This document shows, one piece after another, positions 16,577 to 23,949 of a stretch of 39,852 nucleotides of DNA. Below the pieces are notes generated by a model, which did not search any database, was not told where the DNA came from, and saw only the letters and a program-made list of their open reading frames with translations. Each line of letters starts with the position of its first letter. The stretch's first letter is position 1. This DNA comes from Lachnospiraceae bacterium (lineage in GTDB: Bacteria > Bacillota > Clostridia > Lachnospirales > Lachnospiraceae). The DNA is taken from the NCBI GenBank assembly GCA_021199235.1, contig JAJQIL010000023.1:1-39852 (forward strand). The letters run 5' to 3'. Made by a program: the position numbers and the translations under genes.

Positions 16577-17596
16577 GTGATACAGAAGCTGATTGAAAAC
16601 ATCAAAAAGACAAACGCACCGATTGTCGTCGGACTGGATCCGATGCTTTCTTATATCCCGGAACAGATTACGAAGGCCGCTTTTGCTGAATACGGAGAGA
16701 CTCTGGAGGGAGCCGCGGAGGCCGTCTGGCAGTATAATAAGAAGATTGTTGATGCCGTCTGGGATCTGATCCCGGCGGTAAAGCCTCAGATTGCGATGTA
16801 TGAGCAGTTTGGTATTCCGGGACTTGCAGCTTTTCAGAAGACCGTCAGCTACTGTCAGGAGAAAGGGCTGGTGGTGATCGGCGACGTGAAGCGCGGCGAC
16901 ATTGGCTCCACATCTGCGGCATATGCTGCGGCGCATCTTGGCAGAATTCAGATCGGCTCGCAATGGCTGACGCCGTTCGGTGAGGATTTCGCGACTGTGA
17001 ATCCATATCTTGGTACGGACGGGATCAAACCGTTTCTGGATGTATGCCGTGAAGAAAAGAAGGGGATTTTTGTCCTTGTCAAGACATCCAACCCGTCCAG
17101 CGGAGAATTCCAGGACCGGCTGGTGGCGGATGCGCCCGCGGATTCCATACAGGGTGAGTCAGCCGCGAAGGCCATGGCCACGGCGGATTTCTCTCAGATT
17201 GGACAGCGCCGTGAGGCTGGCGCAAAGCCGCTGTATGAGCTGGTAGGCGAGAAAGTCGCCGAATGGGCGGATACCTGCATGGGAGAGACCTACAGTTATG
17301 TCGGTGCGGTAGTCGGAGCAACTTATCCGGAGATGGGCAAAACGCTTCGCCGTGTAATGCCGAAGAGCTTTATCCTTGTGCCGGGCTACGGCGCACAGGG
17401 CGGCAAGGCCGCGGATCTTGCTCCGTTCTTTAATGAAGACGGACTGGGTGCGATCGTCAATTCCTCACGCGGCATCATAGCAGCGTATAAGCAGGAAAAA
17501 TATGCTTCTTTCGGCCCGGAGCATTTCGCGGAAGCAAGCCGCGCAGCGGTGACAGATATGATTGAGGATATCAACGGAGCGCTCGGACGGCGCTGA
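16577..17596 (+). CDS. pyrF: Orotidine 5'-phosphate decarboxylase, type 2
   Basis: Last step of UMP synthesis. The 339-residue product matches the long type 2 form: IVVGLDPML near the start, KPQIAMYEQFGIPGL, and the catalytic GDVKRGDIGSTSAAYA (about 100, the D-K-D triad). VPGYGAQGG and NSSRGI near the C-terminus bind phosphate. GTG 16577 is chosen because GGAGGAG (16564-16570) is spaced 6 bases before it. The longer frame from ATG 16526 overlaps the previous gene by 17 bp and adds an unconserved tail. It leads the pyrF-pyrK-pyrD block. Confidence 0.96.
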   Translation: MIQKLIENIKKTNAPIVVGLDPMLSYIPEQITKAAFAEYGETLEGAAEAVWQYNKKIVDAVWDLIPAVKPQIAMYEQFGIPGLAAFQKTVSYCQEKGLVVIGDVKRGDIGSTSAAYAAAHLGRIQIGSQWLTPFGEDFATVNPYLGTDGIKPFLDVCREEKKGIFVLVKTSNPSSGEFQDRLVADAPADSIQGESAAKAMATADFSQIGQRREAGAKPLYELVGEKVAEWADTCMGETYSYVGAVVGATYPEMGKTLRRVMPKSFILVPGYGAQGGKAADLAPFFNEDGLGAIVNSSRGIIAAYKQEKYASFGPEHFAEASRAAVTDMIEDINGALGRR

Positions 17597-17623
17597 GAGA
17601 CAGGAGGCAGGTGACGAAATAAT

Positions 17624-18451
17624 ATGACCCCAAAGAAAACTATGCTTCGTGCAGCAGTCTGTTCACAGGAGCAGATCGCAGACCAGATTTTCAGCATGTG
17701 GCTGCAGGCGGATTCCATCGCCGCTGAGGCCCGCCCCGGACAGTTTGTCTCTGTATACAGCAATGATTCCGGACGGCTGCTTCCGCGGCCGATCAGCATC
17801 TGTGAGACGGATAAAGAGAAGGGAAGAATTCGTCTGGTATACCGGATCGCCGGGAAAGGTACGGCTGAGTTTTCCGGCTGCCAGGCAGGGGATTGCCTGG
17901 ACCTCCTGGGTCCTCTTGGCAATGGGTATCCGCCTGATTGCTGCCAGGCGGGGCGCACGGCGATTCTGATCGGCGGGGGGATTGGAATTCCGCCGATGGT
18001 AGAGCTGGCGAAACAGCTGGAAGGCAAAGTGATCGCGGTCGCCGGATATCGGGATGAACTGTTTCTGACGGATGAGCTTGCGCAGCATGGGAAATTATAT
18101 GTGGCTGTCGAGGATAATGATCTTTGTCAGAAGCTGCAGACTGTTTCCGATGGCAATTATTGCGGTACAGCTGTACATGGCAATGTGCTCGACTGCATCC
18201 GGGAAAATCATTTGAACGCGGATGTGATCTTTGCCTGCGGACCGACACCGATGCTTCGCGCGATTCAGACTTATGCGAAGGAGAACCATATCGAATGCTG
18301 GCTTTCACTGGAGCAGCGGATGGCATGCGGGATCGGCGCCTGTCTGGCCTGTGTCTGTGAGTCTGCGGAGACGGACGCACATTCTCAGGTTAAAAACAAA
18401 CGTATCTGCAAGGAAGGACCGGTGTTTGCCGCGGAGGAAGTTGTTTTATGA
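17624..18451 (+). CDS. pyrK: Dihydroorotate dehydrogenase electron transfer subunit
   Basis: PyrK carries FAD and a [2Fe-2S] cluster and passes electrons from PyrD to NAD+ in class 1B dihydroorotate dehydrogenase. Visible features are the FAD-binding LLPRPISI (about 50-57), the NAD-domain loop IGGGIGIPPM, FACGPTPML, and the cluster ligands in CGIGACLACVC with the last Cys in RICKEGP. The 275 residues are slightly above usual. The stop overlaps the pyrD start in an ATGA arrangement, so translation is coupled. Confidence 0.96.
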   Translation: MTPKKTMLRAAVCSQEQIADQIFSMWLQADSIAAEARPGQFVSVYSNDSGRLLPRPISICETDKEKGRIRLVYRIAGKGTAEFSGCQAGDCLDLLGPLGNGYPPDCCQAGRTAILIGGGIGIPPMVELAKQLEGKVIAVAGYRDELFLTDELAQHGKLYVAVEDNDLCQKLQTVSDGNYCGTAVHGNVLDCIRENHLNADVIFACGPTPMLRAIQTYAKENHIECWLSLEQRMACGIGACLACVCESAETDAHSQVKNKRICKEGPVFAAEEVVL

Positions 18452-19356
18452 TAAATACGAAGGTTTGCATCGCCGGAGTTGAATTGAAAAATCCGGTGAT
18501 GACTGCATCCGGAACATTTGGTTCCGGCATGGAATACAGTGAATTTGTCGATCTCTCCCGTCTGGGAGCGGTCGTCACGAAGGGAGTAGCAAACGTCCCC
18601 TGGCCCGGGAACCCGACGCCGCGCGTGGCAGAGATCCGCGGCGGCATGATGAACGCGATCGGCCTGCAGAATCCGGGCATAGAGACGTTCTGCGCGCGTG
18701 ACCTGCCATTTCTTGCGCAGTATGATACCGCGGTGATCGTGAATGTCTGCGGACATACGGCGGAGGAGTACGTGGAAGTGGTCGAGCGGCTTTCGGATGA
18801 AGCCGCGGTTGATCTTCTGGAGATCAACATCTCCTGTCCGAATGTTCGCTGCGGCGGCATTGCCTTTGGCCAGAATCCGGATTCAGTGGAGTCGATCACG
18901 CGTGAGATCAAACGGCACGCCAGACAGCCGGTGATCATGAAGCTCAGCCCGAACGTAACGGATATCACAGAGCTTGCCCGCGCTGCAGAAACAGGCGGCG
19001 CGGATGCACTCTCCATGATCAACACCCTGACCGGCATGAAGATCGACGTAAACCGCCGCACGTTTGCTCTGGCGAATCACACCGGCGGTGTATCCGGACC
19101 GGCCATACATCCGATTGCGGTGCGTATGGTGTACCAGACGGCGCAGGCAGTAAAGCTTCCCATCATCGGTATGGGCGGGATCACTTCCGCGGAGGATGCG
19201 CTGGAGTTTATCCTCGCCGGGGCGACAGCGGTCGCGGTCGGTACGGCGAATTTCCGCAATCCGCGCGCAACTCTGGATGTGATAGAAGGCATTGAGGACT
19301 ACATGTGCTCTCAGAGGGTGGAGGATATATGCAGTCTGATTGGAGCAGTGAAATGA
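18448..19356 (+). CDS. pyrD: Dihydroorotate dehydrogenase class 1B catalytic subunit
   Basis: Oxidises dihydroorotate to orotate with FMN in the cytosol. The 302-residue product shows TASGTFGSG near the N-terminus, NAIGLQNPG, the catalytic Cys in NISCPNV (about 130), MKLSPNVTD, and the FMN phosphate-binding IIGMGGI and AVAVGTANF. The catalytic Cys and the pyrK neighbour mark class 1B. It ends the pyrF-K-D block; pyrE is 10 kb away in another operon. Confidence 0.97.
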   Translation: MINTKVCIAGVELKNPVMTASGTFGSGMEYSEFVDLSRLGAVVTKGVANVPWPGNPTPRVAEIRGGMMNAIGLQNPGIETFCARDLPFLAQYDTAVIVNVCGHTAEEYVEVVERLSDEAAVDLLEINISCPNVRCGGIAFGQNPDSVESITREIKRHARQPVIMKLSPNVTDITELARAAETGGADALSMINTLTGMKIDVNRRTFALANHTGGVSGPAIHPIAVRMVYQTAQAVKLPIIGMGGITSAEDALEFILAGATAVAVGTANFRNPRATLDVIEGIEDYMCSQRVEDICSLIGAVK

Positions 19357-19414
19357 TCCGAAATATTTCTGCTTTATTTTGTTAAACCATATGTTTTGAA
19401 AACATAAAAAAATA

Positions 19415-19443
19415 TTGCAAATTATATTCACCTGTGTTATAAT
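19415..19443 (+). promoter_or_regulatory. Strong sigma-A promoter with no ORF directly behind it
   Basis: TTGCAA (19415-19420), exactly 17 bp, then a perfect TATAAT (19438-19443) with an extended TGT at 19435-19437. It is the best promoter match in the window. The start is predicted near 19450, only about 36 bp before a terminator stem. Confidence 0.85.
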
Positions 19444-19449
19444 GATCCC

Positions 19450-19530
19450 TGTAAGATCAGAAGAAGTTCCATAATAAGAGAAAACGAAAACCCCGGATGT
19501 TGCGCCATCCGGGGTTTTCTATTCCTTTTT
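19450..19530 (+). ncRNA. Candidate small RNA or attenuated leader
   Basis: Between the promoter at 19415-19443 and the terminator at 19486-19530 there are about 35 bases with no start codon linked to a ribosome site. The expected product is a roughly 75-80 nt RNA: a purine-rich single-stranded 5' part followed by a strong hairpin and U-tail. Alternatively the terminator also serves pyrD and the promoter reads through at low level into spoIIR. I do not recognise a known RNA family. Confidence 0.5.
19486..19530 (+). terminator. Strong terminator after pyrD and the candidate RNA
   Basis: Perfect 14-bp stem GAAAACCCCGGATG (19486-19499) / CATCCGGGGTTTTC (19506-19519), loop TTGCGC, followed by TATTCCTTTTTT. 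It ends the pyr operon transcript as well as any transcript from the promoter at 19415. Confidence 0.92.
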
Positions 19531-19688
19531 TGTGGCGGCTTACACCACAGGCTGTTTTCCGAATTACTTTTTCCCGTCCAGCATTATAATAACATTTATT
19601 GAATAAGCAAGTTGACTTAGAATAAGACTATATGAATAAAAAGAATAATACAGGCAACACTCCGGGATAGAAAAGGAGGTTGCCTGTA

Positions 19689-20405
19689 ATGCTTCAGGAT
19701 CAAAAATATAATTATAAAATCCGGTATCAGTCATGGATCGGCAGGTGCGTTGTATTTCTGCTGCTTGCCGTTTTTCTCAATGCAACAGCGGCTGCTGCGC
19801 GGCAGAACATCCTTCAGCAGGGCATTGCTGAGGAAGTTCTGAGATTTCATGTGCTTGCGAACAGCGACAACGAGGAAGACCAGAACGTGAAAATTCAGGT
19901 GCGGGACGCTGTGCTGGAGTGGATGGAGAAAGAACTGGAGACGGATTCATTGCCGGAAACCTCTGTGACGTCAGCAGTCATCAAGGGAAGCTGCCGGACT
20001 GATCAGAGCGATCGGAGCGGGCGGGACGCAGCAGTGGAGTTTGTGTCCGAAAATCTGACGCAGATAGAAGAGATCGCGAATGCTGTGCTGGAAAAGCAGG
20101 GAATGTCCTACCGCGCCTCCGCGGAGCTGACACAGAGCTGGTTTCCGGACCGCACGTACGGGGACTGCACATTCCCGGCGGGATGGTATGAAGCCCTGCG
20201 TATCTGCCTTGGCGAAGCGGAGGGGCAGAACTGGTGGTGCGTGCTCTATCCGGCGCTCTGCTTTTCCGACTGCCTGCACGCCGTGATCGAGGAAGATGAA
20301 TTGATTCAGCTGGAAGATGTGCTGACAGTCGAAGAGTATGAGAGTCTGCTGCAATCCCCGGGGCAGTGGAAAATAAGCTTTCGGTGGTTTACTGTGCCCT
20401 CTTAA
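19689..20405 (+). CDS. spoIIR: Stage II sporulation protein R
   Basis: SpoIIR is made in the forespore under sigma-F and is exported to trigger SpoIIGA-dependent activation of pro-sigma-E in the mother cell. The 238-residue product has a basic start and one signal-like helix (about 12-33), then the family motifs LRFHVLANSDNEEDQNVKIQVRD (split here as one conserved stretch), YGDCTFPAGWYEALRI, and WWCVLYPALCFSD. AGGAGG at 19674-19679 is 9 bases from ATG 19689, preferred over TTG 19680. A weak TTGACT-17-AATAAA pair lies at 19612-19640; a sigma-F site was not clear. The last 17 bp overlap the 3' end of typA on the other strand. Confidence 0.93.
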   Translation: MLQDQKYNYKIRYQSWIGRCVVFLLLAVFLNATAAAARQNILQQGIAEEVLRFHVLANSDNEEDQNVKIQVRDAVLEWMEKELETDSLPETSVTSAVIKGSCRTDQSDRSGRDAAVEFVSENLTQIEEIANAVLEKQGMSYRASAELTQSWFPDRTYGDCTFPAGWYEALRICLGEAEGQNWWCVLYPALCFSDCLHAVIEEDELIQLEDVLTVEEYESLLQSPGQWKISFRWFTVPS

Positions 20406-22218
20406 ATCCGGCCCTCTTTCTTAAGGTCGGATCGAGGATCTTCTTGCGGATACGCAGGCTCTTCGGCGTCACCTCAAGCAGCTCGTCCGTATCGATGAAT
20501 TCCAGTGCCTGTTCAAGACTTAAGACCTTCGGCGGGGTCAGCTTCAGTGCTTCATCGGAGCCTGACGCACGTGTGTTGGTCAGATGCTTGGTCTTGCAGA
20601 CATTCAGCTCAATATCCTCCGGCTTTGCACTCTGGCCGATGACCATGCCGGAGTAAACCTTTTCGCCGGGGCCGATGAAGAGCGTACCGCGGTCCTGTGC
20701 GTTGAAAAGGCCGTACGCGACCGATTCGCCGGTCTCAAAAGCAATCAGGGAGCCCAGGTTGCGGTAGGTGAGGTCTCCCTTGTAAGGACCATAGCCGTCG
20801 AAAATGGTGTTCATGATGCCGTTGCCCTTGGTGTCGGTCAGAAACTCACCGCGGTAACCGATCAGGCCGCGGGACGGGATGGAAAATTCGAGGCGGGTGT
20901 ATCCGCCCTGACCGATGCTCATGCCCTGCAGTTCGCCCTTGCGCAGACTCAGCTTCTGAATGACGGATCCGGAAAACTCTTCCGGGACGTCGATGTAGCA
21001 AAGTTCCATGGGCTCCAGTTTCTTGCCACGCTCATCGGTCTTGTAGATGACTTCCGCCTTGCTCACGGCAAATTCAAAGCCTTCCCGGCGCATGGTCTCA
21101 ATCAGGATGGACAGATGCAGTTCTCCGCGTCCGGACACCTTGAAGGTATCGGTATCCTCCGTATCCTCCACGCGCAGGCTGACGTCGGTGTTCAGCTCCC
21201 TGTACAGACGGTCGCGGATGTGGCGGGAGGTGACATATTTGCCCTCCTGTCCGGCCAGCGGACTGTCGTTGACGATAAAGTTCATGGAAATCGTCGGTTC
21301 GGAAATCTTCTGGAAGGGAATCGCTTCCGGTGCCTCCGGCGCACAGATCGTATCACCGATGTGCAGATCCGAAATGCCGGAGATGGCGACAATAGAGCCG
21401 ATGGTCGCACTCTGGACATCTACCTTATTTAATGCGTCAAATTCATAGAGCCGGCTGATCTTTACCTTGTGTTTCTTGTCCGGATCGTGGTGGTTGACAA
21501 TGACGACCTCCTGGTTGACGGAGATCGTACCGCGGTCCACCTTGCCGACGCCGATGCGGCCGACATATTCGTTGTAATCGATCGTGCTGATGAGCACCTG
21601 GGTCGGGCCGGTCTCATCGCCCTGCGGAGCCGGGATATAGTTTACGATCGTCTCAAAGAGCGGCTCCATATTCGTTCCGGGCACTGCCGGATCCAGGCTG
21701 GCGTATCCGCCTTTAGCGGAGGCGTAGACAAACGGGCAGTCCAGCTGCTCGTCCGAGGCTTCCAGTTCAATAAACAGCTCCAGCACCTCATCGACTACTT
21801 CCGCGGGTCGGGCCTCCGGTCGGTCGATCTTATTGATACAGACAATGACCGGGAGATCCATTTCCAGCGCCTTGCGCAGTACAAATTTGGTCTGCGGCAT
21901 CGCGCCTTCGAACGCGTCGACGACCAGGATGACTCCGTTTACCATCTTCAGCACACGTTCCACCTCACCGCCGAAATCCGCATGGCCGGGAGTGTCAATA
22001 ATATTAATTTTGGTATTTTTATAAGTGACCGCCGTGTTTTTGGACAGGATGGTGATGCCGCGCTCACGCTCCAGATCGTTGGAATCCATGATACGCTCAG
22101 CTACCTCCTGATTCTGCCGGAACACGCCGCTCTGCTTCAAAAGCTCGTCCACCAGAGTCGTTTTGCCGTGGTCTACATGCGCGATGATTGCAATATTTCT
22201 TACATCTTCTCTTATCAT
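20389..22218 (-). CDS. typA: Ribosome-associated translational GTPase TypA/BipA
   Basis: Elongation-factor-like GTPase that binds the ribosome and is needed under stress and in 50S maturation. The 609-residue length is standard. Visible are G1 [15 protein letters not shown] (near residue 14), switch [11 protein letters not shown]3 [16 protein letters not shown]4 [10 protein letters not shown], and the EF-G-like C-terminal domains with [28 protein letters not shown] lies a few bases before the ATG at 22218. It converges on spoIIR with a 17-bp overlap. Its leader is structured; see 22252-22325. Confidence 0.97.
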   Translation of the reverse strand: MIREDVRNIAIIAHVDHGKTTLVDELLKQSGVFRQNQEVAERIMDSNDLERERGITILSKNTAVTYKNTKINIIDTPGHADFGGEVERVLKMVNGVILVVDAFEGAMPQTKFVLRKALEMDLPVIVCINKIDRPEARPAEVVDEVLELFIELEASDEQLDCPFVYASAKGGYASLDPAVPGTNMEPLFETIVNYIPAPQGDETGPTQVLISTIDYNEYVGRIGVGKVDRGTISVNQEVVIVNHHDPDKKHKVKISRLYEFDALNKVDVQSATIGSIVAISGISDLHIGDTICAPEAPEAIPFQKISEPTISMNFIVNDSPLAGQEGKYVTSRHIRDRLYRELNTDVSLRVEDTEDTDTFKVSGRGELHLSILIETMRREGFEFAVSKAEVIYKTDERGKKLEPMELCYIDVPEEFSGSVIQKLSLRKGELQGMSIGQGGYTRLEFSIPSRGLIGYRGEFLTDTKGNGIMNTIFDGYGPYKGDLTYRNLGSLIAFETGESVAYGLFNAQDRGTLFIGPGEKVYSGMVIGQSAKPEDIELNVCKTKHLTNTRASGSDEALKLTPPKVLSLEQALEFIDTDELLEVTPKSLRIRKKILDPTLRKRAGFKRAQ

Positions 22219-22251
22219 TTCAATCTCTCTCCTGAAATCAATCTTTCCTTA

Positions 22252-22274
22252 ATAGTAAACGACGCAGGCCGTTT
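22252..22274 (-). repeat. 23-bp leader element, copy 1 (before typA)
   Basis: On the minus strand this reads AAACGGC, five variable bases, TCGTTTACTAT, 33 bp before the typA start. 19 of 23 positions are identical to 39602-39624 before traX. AAACG and CGTTT can pair. It could be a leader hairpin, a dispersed repeat, or include a TACTAT -10 box. Confidence 0.6.
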
Positions 22275-22284
22275 TACTGTGCGC

Positions 22285-22325
22285 CTGACGCAGGGTGGCG
22301 TAAGCTGTCATTCCTCGTGCGTCAG
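22285..22325 (-). repeat. Hairpin in the typA leader
   Basis: CTGACGCA (22285-22292) and TGCGTCAG (22318-22325) form a perfect 8-bp stem with a 25-base loop. It lies between the proposed typA promoter and the element at 22252-22274. No T-tail. Confidence 0.5.
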
Positions 22326-22345
22326 TGTGCATTTAAACCTATGCA

Positions 22346-22373
22346 AGTTTATCACAAATCCGATAGAAAACAA
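22346..22373 (-). promoter_or_regulatory. Possible typA promoter
   Basis: On the minus strand, TTGTTT (22368-22373), 16-bp spacer, TAAACT (22346-22351). It would give a leader of about 120 nt that contains the hairpin and the 23-bp element. The match is modest. The rest of the 313-bp gap up to 22531 holds no gene I can see. Confidence 0.4.
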
Positions 22374-22531
22374 GGGCGATTCAAAATTATTTTGCAAAAA
22401 CAGGAAAAAACGGTTCTAAAAGAGGCGTTCGCTGAATAAATATGAATTATACAGAAAGTTTTCCGCGGCGGTTCTGATACAGGACGCTCGGAACTCATTT
22501 CTATGATACGAAGGAAGGGAGATCTTCAGAC

Positions 22532-23158
22532 ATGACAGATAAAATCATTGAAAACAATCAGGTATCCATCATGGGAAAAATCATTTCCGGGTTTTCTTTC
22601 AGCCATGAAGTGTTCGGAGAAGGGTTTTACATGGTGGATATTTCCGTGCAGAGGCTGAGCGACTCGACCGACATCATCCCTGTGATGGTTTCCGAGCGGC
22701 TGATTGACGTTACAAAGGATTATCTGGGTTCTACCATACAGGTCTTCGGCCAGTTTCGCTCGTACAACCGGCATGAGGAAAAGAAAAACAGGCTGGTTCT
22801 CTCGGTATTTGCCAGAGAACTTAAGCTTACGGAGGAGGACAGCGACAGAGTAAAGAGCAATCAGATCTTTCTGGACGGGTATATCTGCAAGACGCCGGTA
22901 TACCGTCGTACCCCGCTGGGCAGAGAAATTGCAGATATGCTGCTGGCTGTCAACCGTCCGTACGGAAAATCAGATTACATTCCCTGTATCTGCTGGGGGA
23001 GAAATGCCCGTTTCGCTTCAGGATTCGAAGTGGGCGGTCATGTGCAGATATGGGGCCGCATACAGAGCAGGGAGTATGTGAAAAAACTAAATGAGGAATC
23101 CGTGGAACGCCGGGTCGCTTATGAGGTGTCGGTGAGCAAACTGGAGTATCTGGGATGA
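22532..23158 (+). CDS. Single-stranded DNA-binding protein with two OB-fold segments
   Basis: 208 residues. The C-terminal half (about 110-208) reads like an SSB OB-fold: NQIFLDGYICKTPVYRRTPLGREIADMLLAVNR, then DYIPCICWGRNARFASGF and GGHVQIWGRIQSREY. The N-terminal half (NQVSIMGKIISGFSFSHEVFGEGFYMVDI) has the same strand layout, suggesting a tandem OB protein. It lacks the acidic DDDIPF-type tail of the main SSB, so it is probably an accessory SSB found in this bacterial family. GAAGGGAG precedes ATG 22532. It is transcribed away from typA. Confidence 0.8.
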   Translation: MTDKIIENNQVSIMGKIISGFSFSHEVFGEGFYMVDISVQRLSDSTDIIPVMVSERLIDVTKDYLGSTIQVFGQFRSYNRHEEKKNRLVLSVFARELKLTEEDSDRVKSNQIFLDGYICKTPVYRRTPLGREIADMLLAVNRPYGKSDYIPCICWGRNARFASGFEVGGHVQIWGRIQSREYVKKLNEESVERRVAYEVSVSKLEYLG

Positions 23159-23282
23159 AAACCGCCGCTTTTTCAGACCGGCATTTTACAACGGCTTCGC
23201 CTGCACGTTGATTTTCCAAAGAAGTTGTAGTAAAATATACGAAACATTGAGCGATGCAGGACATGGCCCTGGAGGGAAAGGT

Positions 23283-23783
23283 ATGAGTGAACGGAAGATA
23301 CATATATTCTGCGGCAGCGGTACGGGAAAGACATCGGCCGCTCTTGGCAAGGGCATTCGCGAAGCGAGCACCGGAAAAAGTGTGATCGTCATCCAGTTTC
23401 TGAAAGAAAAGAACAATGAAGCGACAGCGGATTATTTCAAACGGCTGGAGCCGGAATTCCGGCTGTTCCGGTTTGAAAAATCCCCGGACAATTACGAGAG
23501 CCTGACGGAACGGGAACGGGAAGACGAATGCCGGAATATCAAGAACGGCCTGAATTTCGCGAGAAAGGTACTGGTGACGGCGGAGTGCGACGTCCTGATC
23601 CTGGATGAGATTCTGGGTCTGACTGACCGGGGAATTGTCACTGTGGACGAGCTTCGCGCGCTGATCGACGCCGCTGGCGAGAGCATGGAACTTTATCTGA
23701 CCGGCACCAGTCTCTGCGAGGAACTCTGGCCTTATGTGGATGAGGTGACAGAGATGATCAACCCGACGGTAAAATCCCTGTAG
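23283..23783 (+). CDS. CobO/BtuR-type corrinoid adenosyltransferase
   Basis: 166 residues of the ATP:cob(I)alamin / cob(I)yrinic acid a,c-diamide adenosyltransferase family. Seen are the modified Walker A loop CGSGTGKTSAALG near the N-terminus, VIVIQFLK, and DVLILDEILGL (Walker B), followed by LYLTGTSL, the usual place of the RxxP/TGR strand. ATG 23283 follows GGAGGGAAAGG closely. The longer frame from 23208 has no such site. No other cobalamin gene is in the window, so the role may be salvage, or a related P-loop function. Confidence 0.82.
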   Translation: MSERKIHIFCGSGTGKTSAALGKGIREASTGKSVIVIQFLKEKNNEATADYFKRLEPEFRLFRFEKSPDNYESLTEREREDECRNIKNGLNFARKVLVTAECDVLILDEILGLTDRGIVTVDELRALIDAAGESMELYLTGTSLCEELWPYVDEVTEMINPTVKSL

Positions 23784-23823
23784 ACATCGAAATATTTTTC
23801 GTGATTTTTCGATAAAATAAGGA

Positions 23824-23852
23824 TTGCACAATTTTCCAATACTGTGTACAAT
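23824..23852 (+). promoter_or_regulatory. Promoter of the HD-GYP sensor gene
   Basis: TTGCAC (23824-23829), 17-bp spacer, TACAAT (23847-23852). The predicted start near 23859 puts the palindrome at 23874-23901 inside the leader. Confidence 0.72.
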
Positions 23853-23873
23853 GGAGCTATACAGTTGTTATAC

Positions 23874-23901
23874 GTAATCTGTGAAGGTACTGAACAGTTA
23901 C
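23874..23901. repeat. Dispersed palindrome, copy 1
   Basis: GTAATCTGTGAAGGTACTGA followed by ACAGTTAC. Arms of about 8 bp (one bulge) surround a conserved GAAGGTACTGA centre. The same unit recurs at 29406-29454 and 37518-37544. It lies in the leader of the HD-GYP gene, 48 bp before its start. Confidence 0.75.
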
Positions 23902-23949
23902 TGTTATACGCAGAAACAGACCGAGAGGCCGGTTGGATGGAGGATTATT

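Noticed and set aside
20584-21432. 282-residue plus-strand frame inside typA
   Set aside because: Antisense shadow of typA, which has all GTPase motifs on the other strand.
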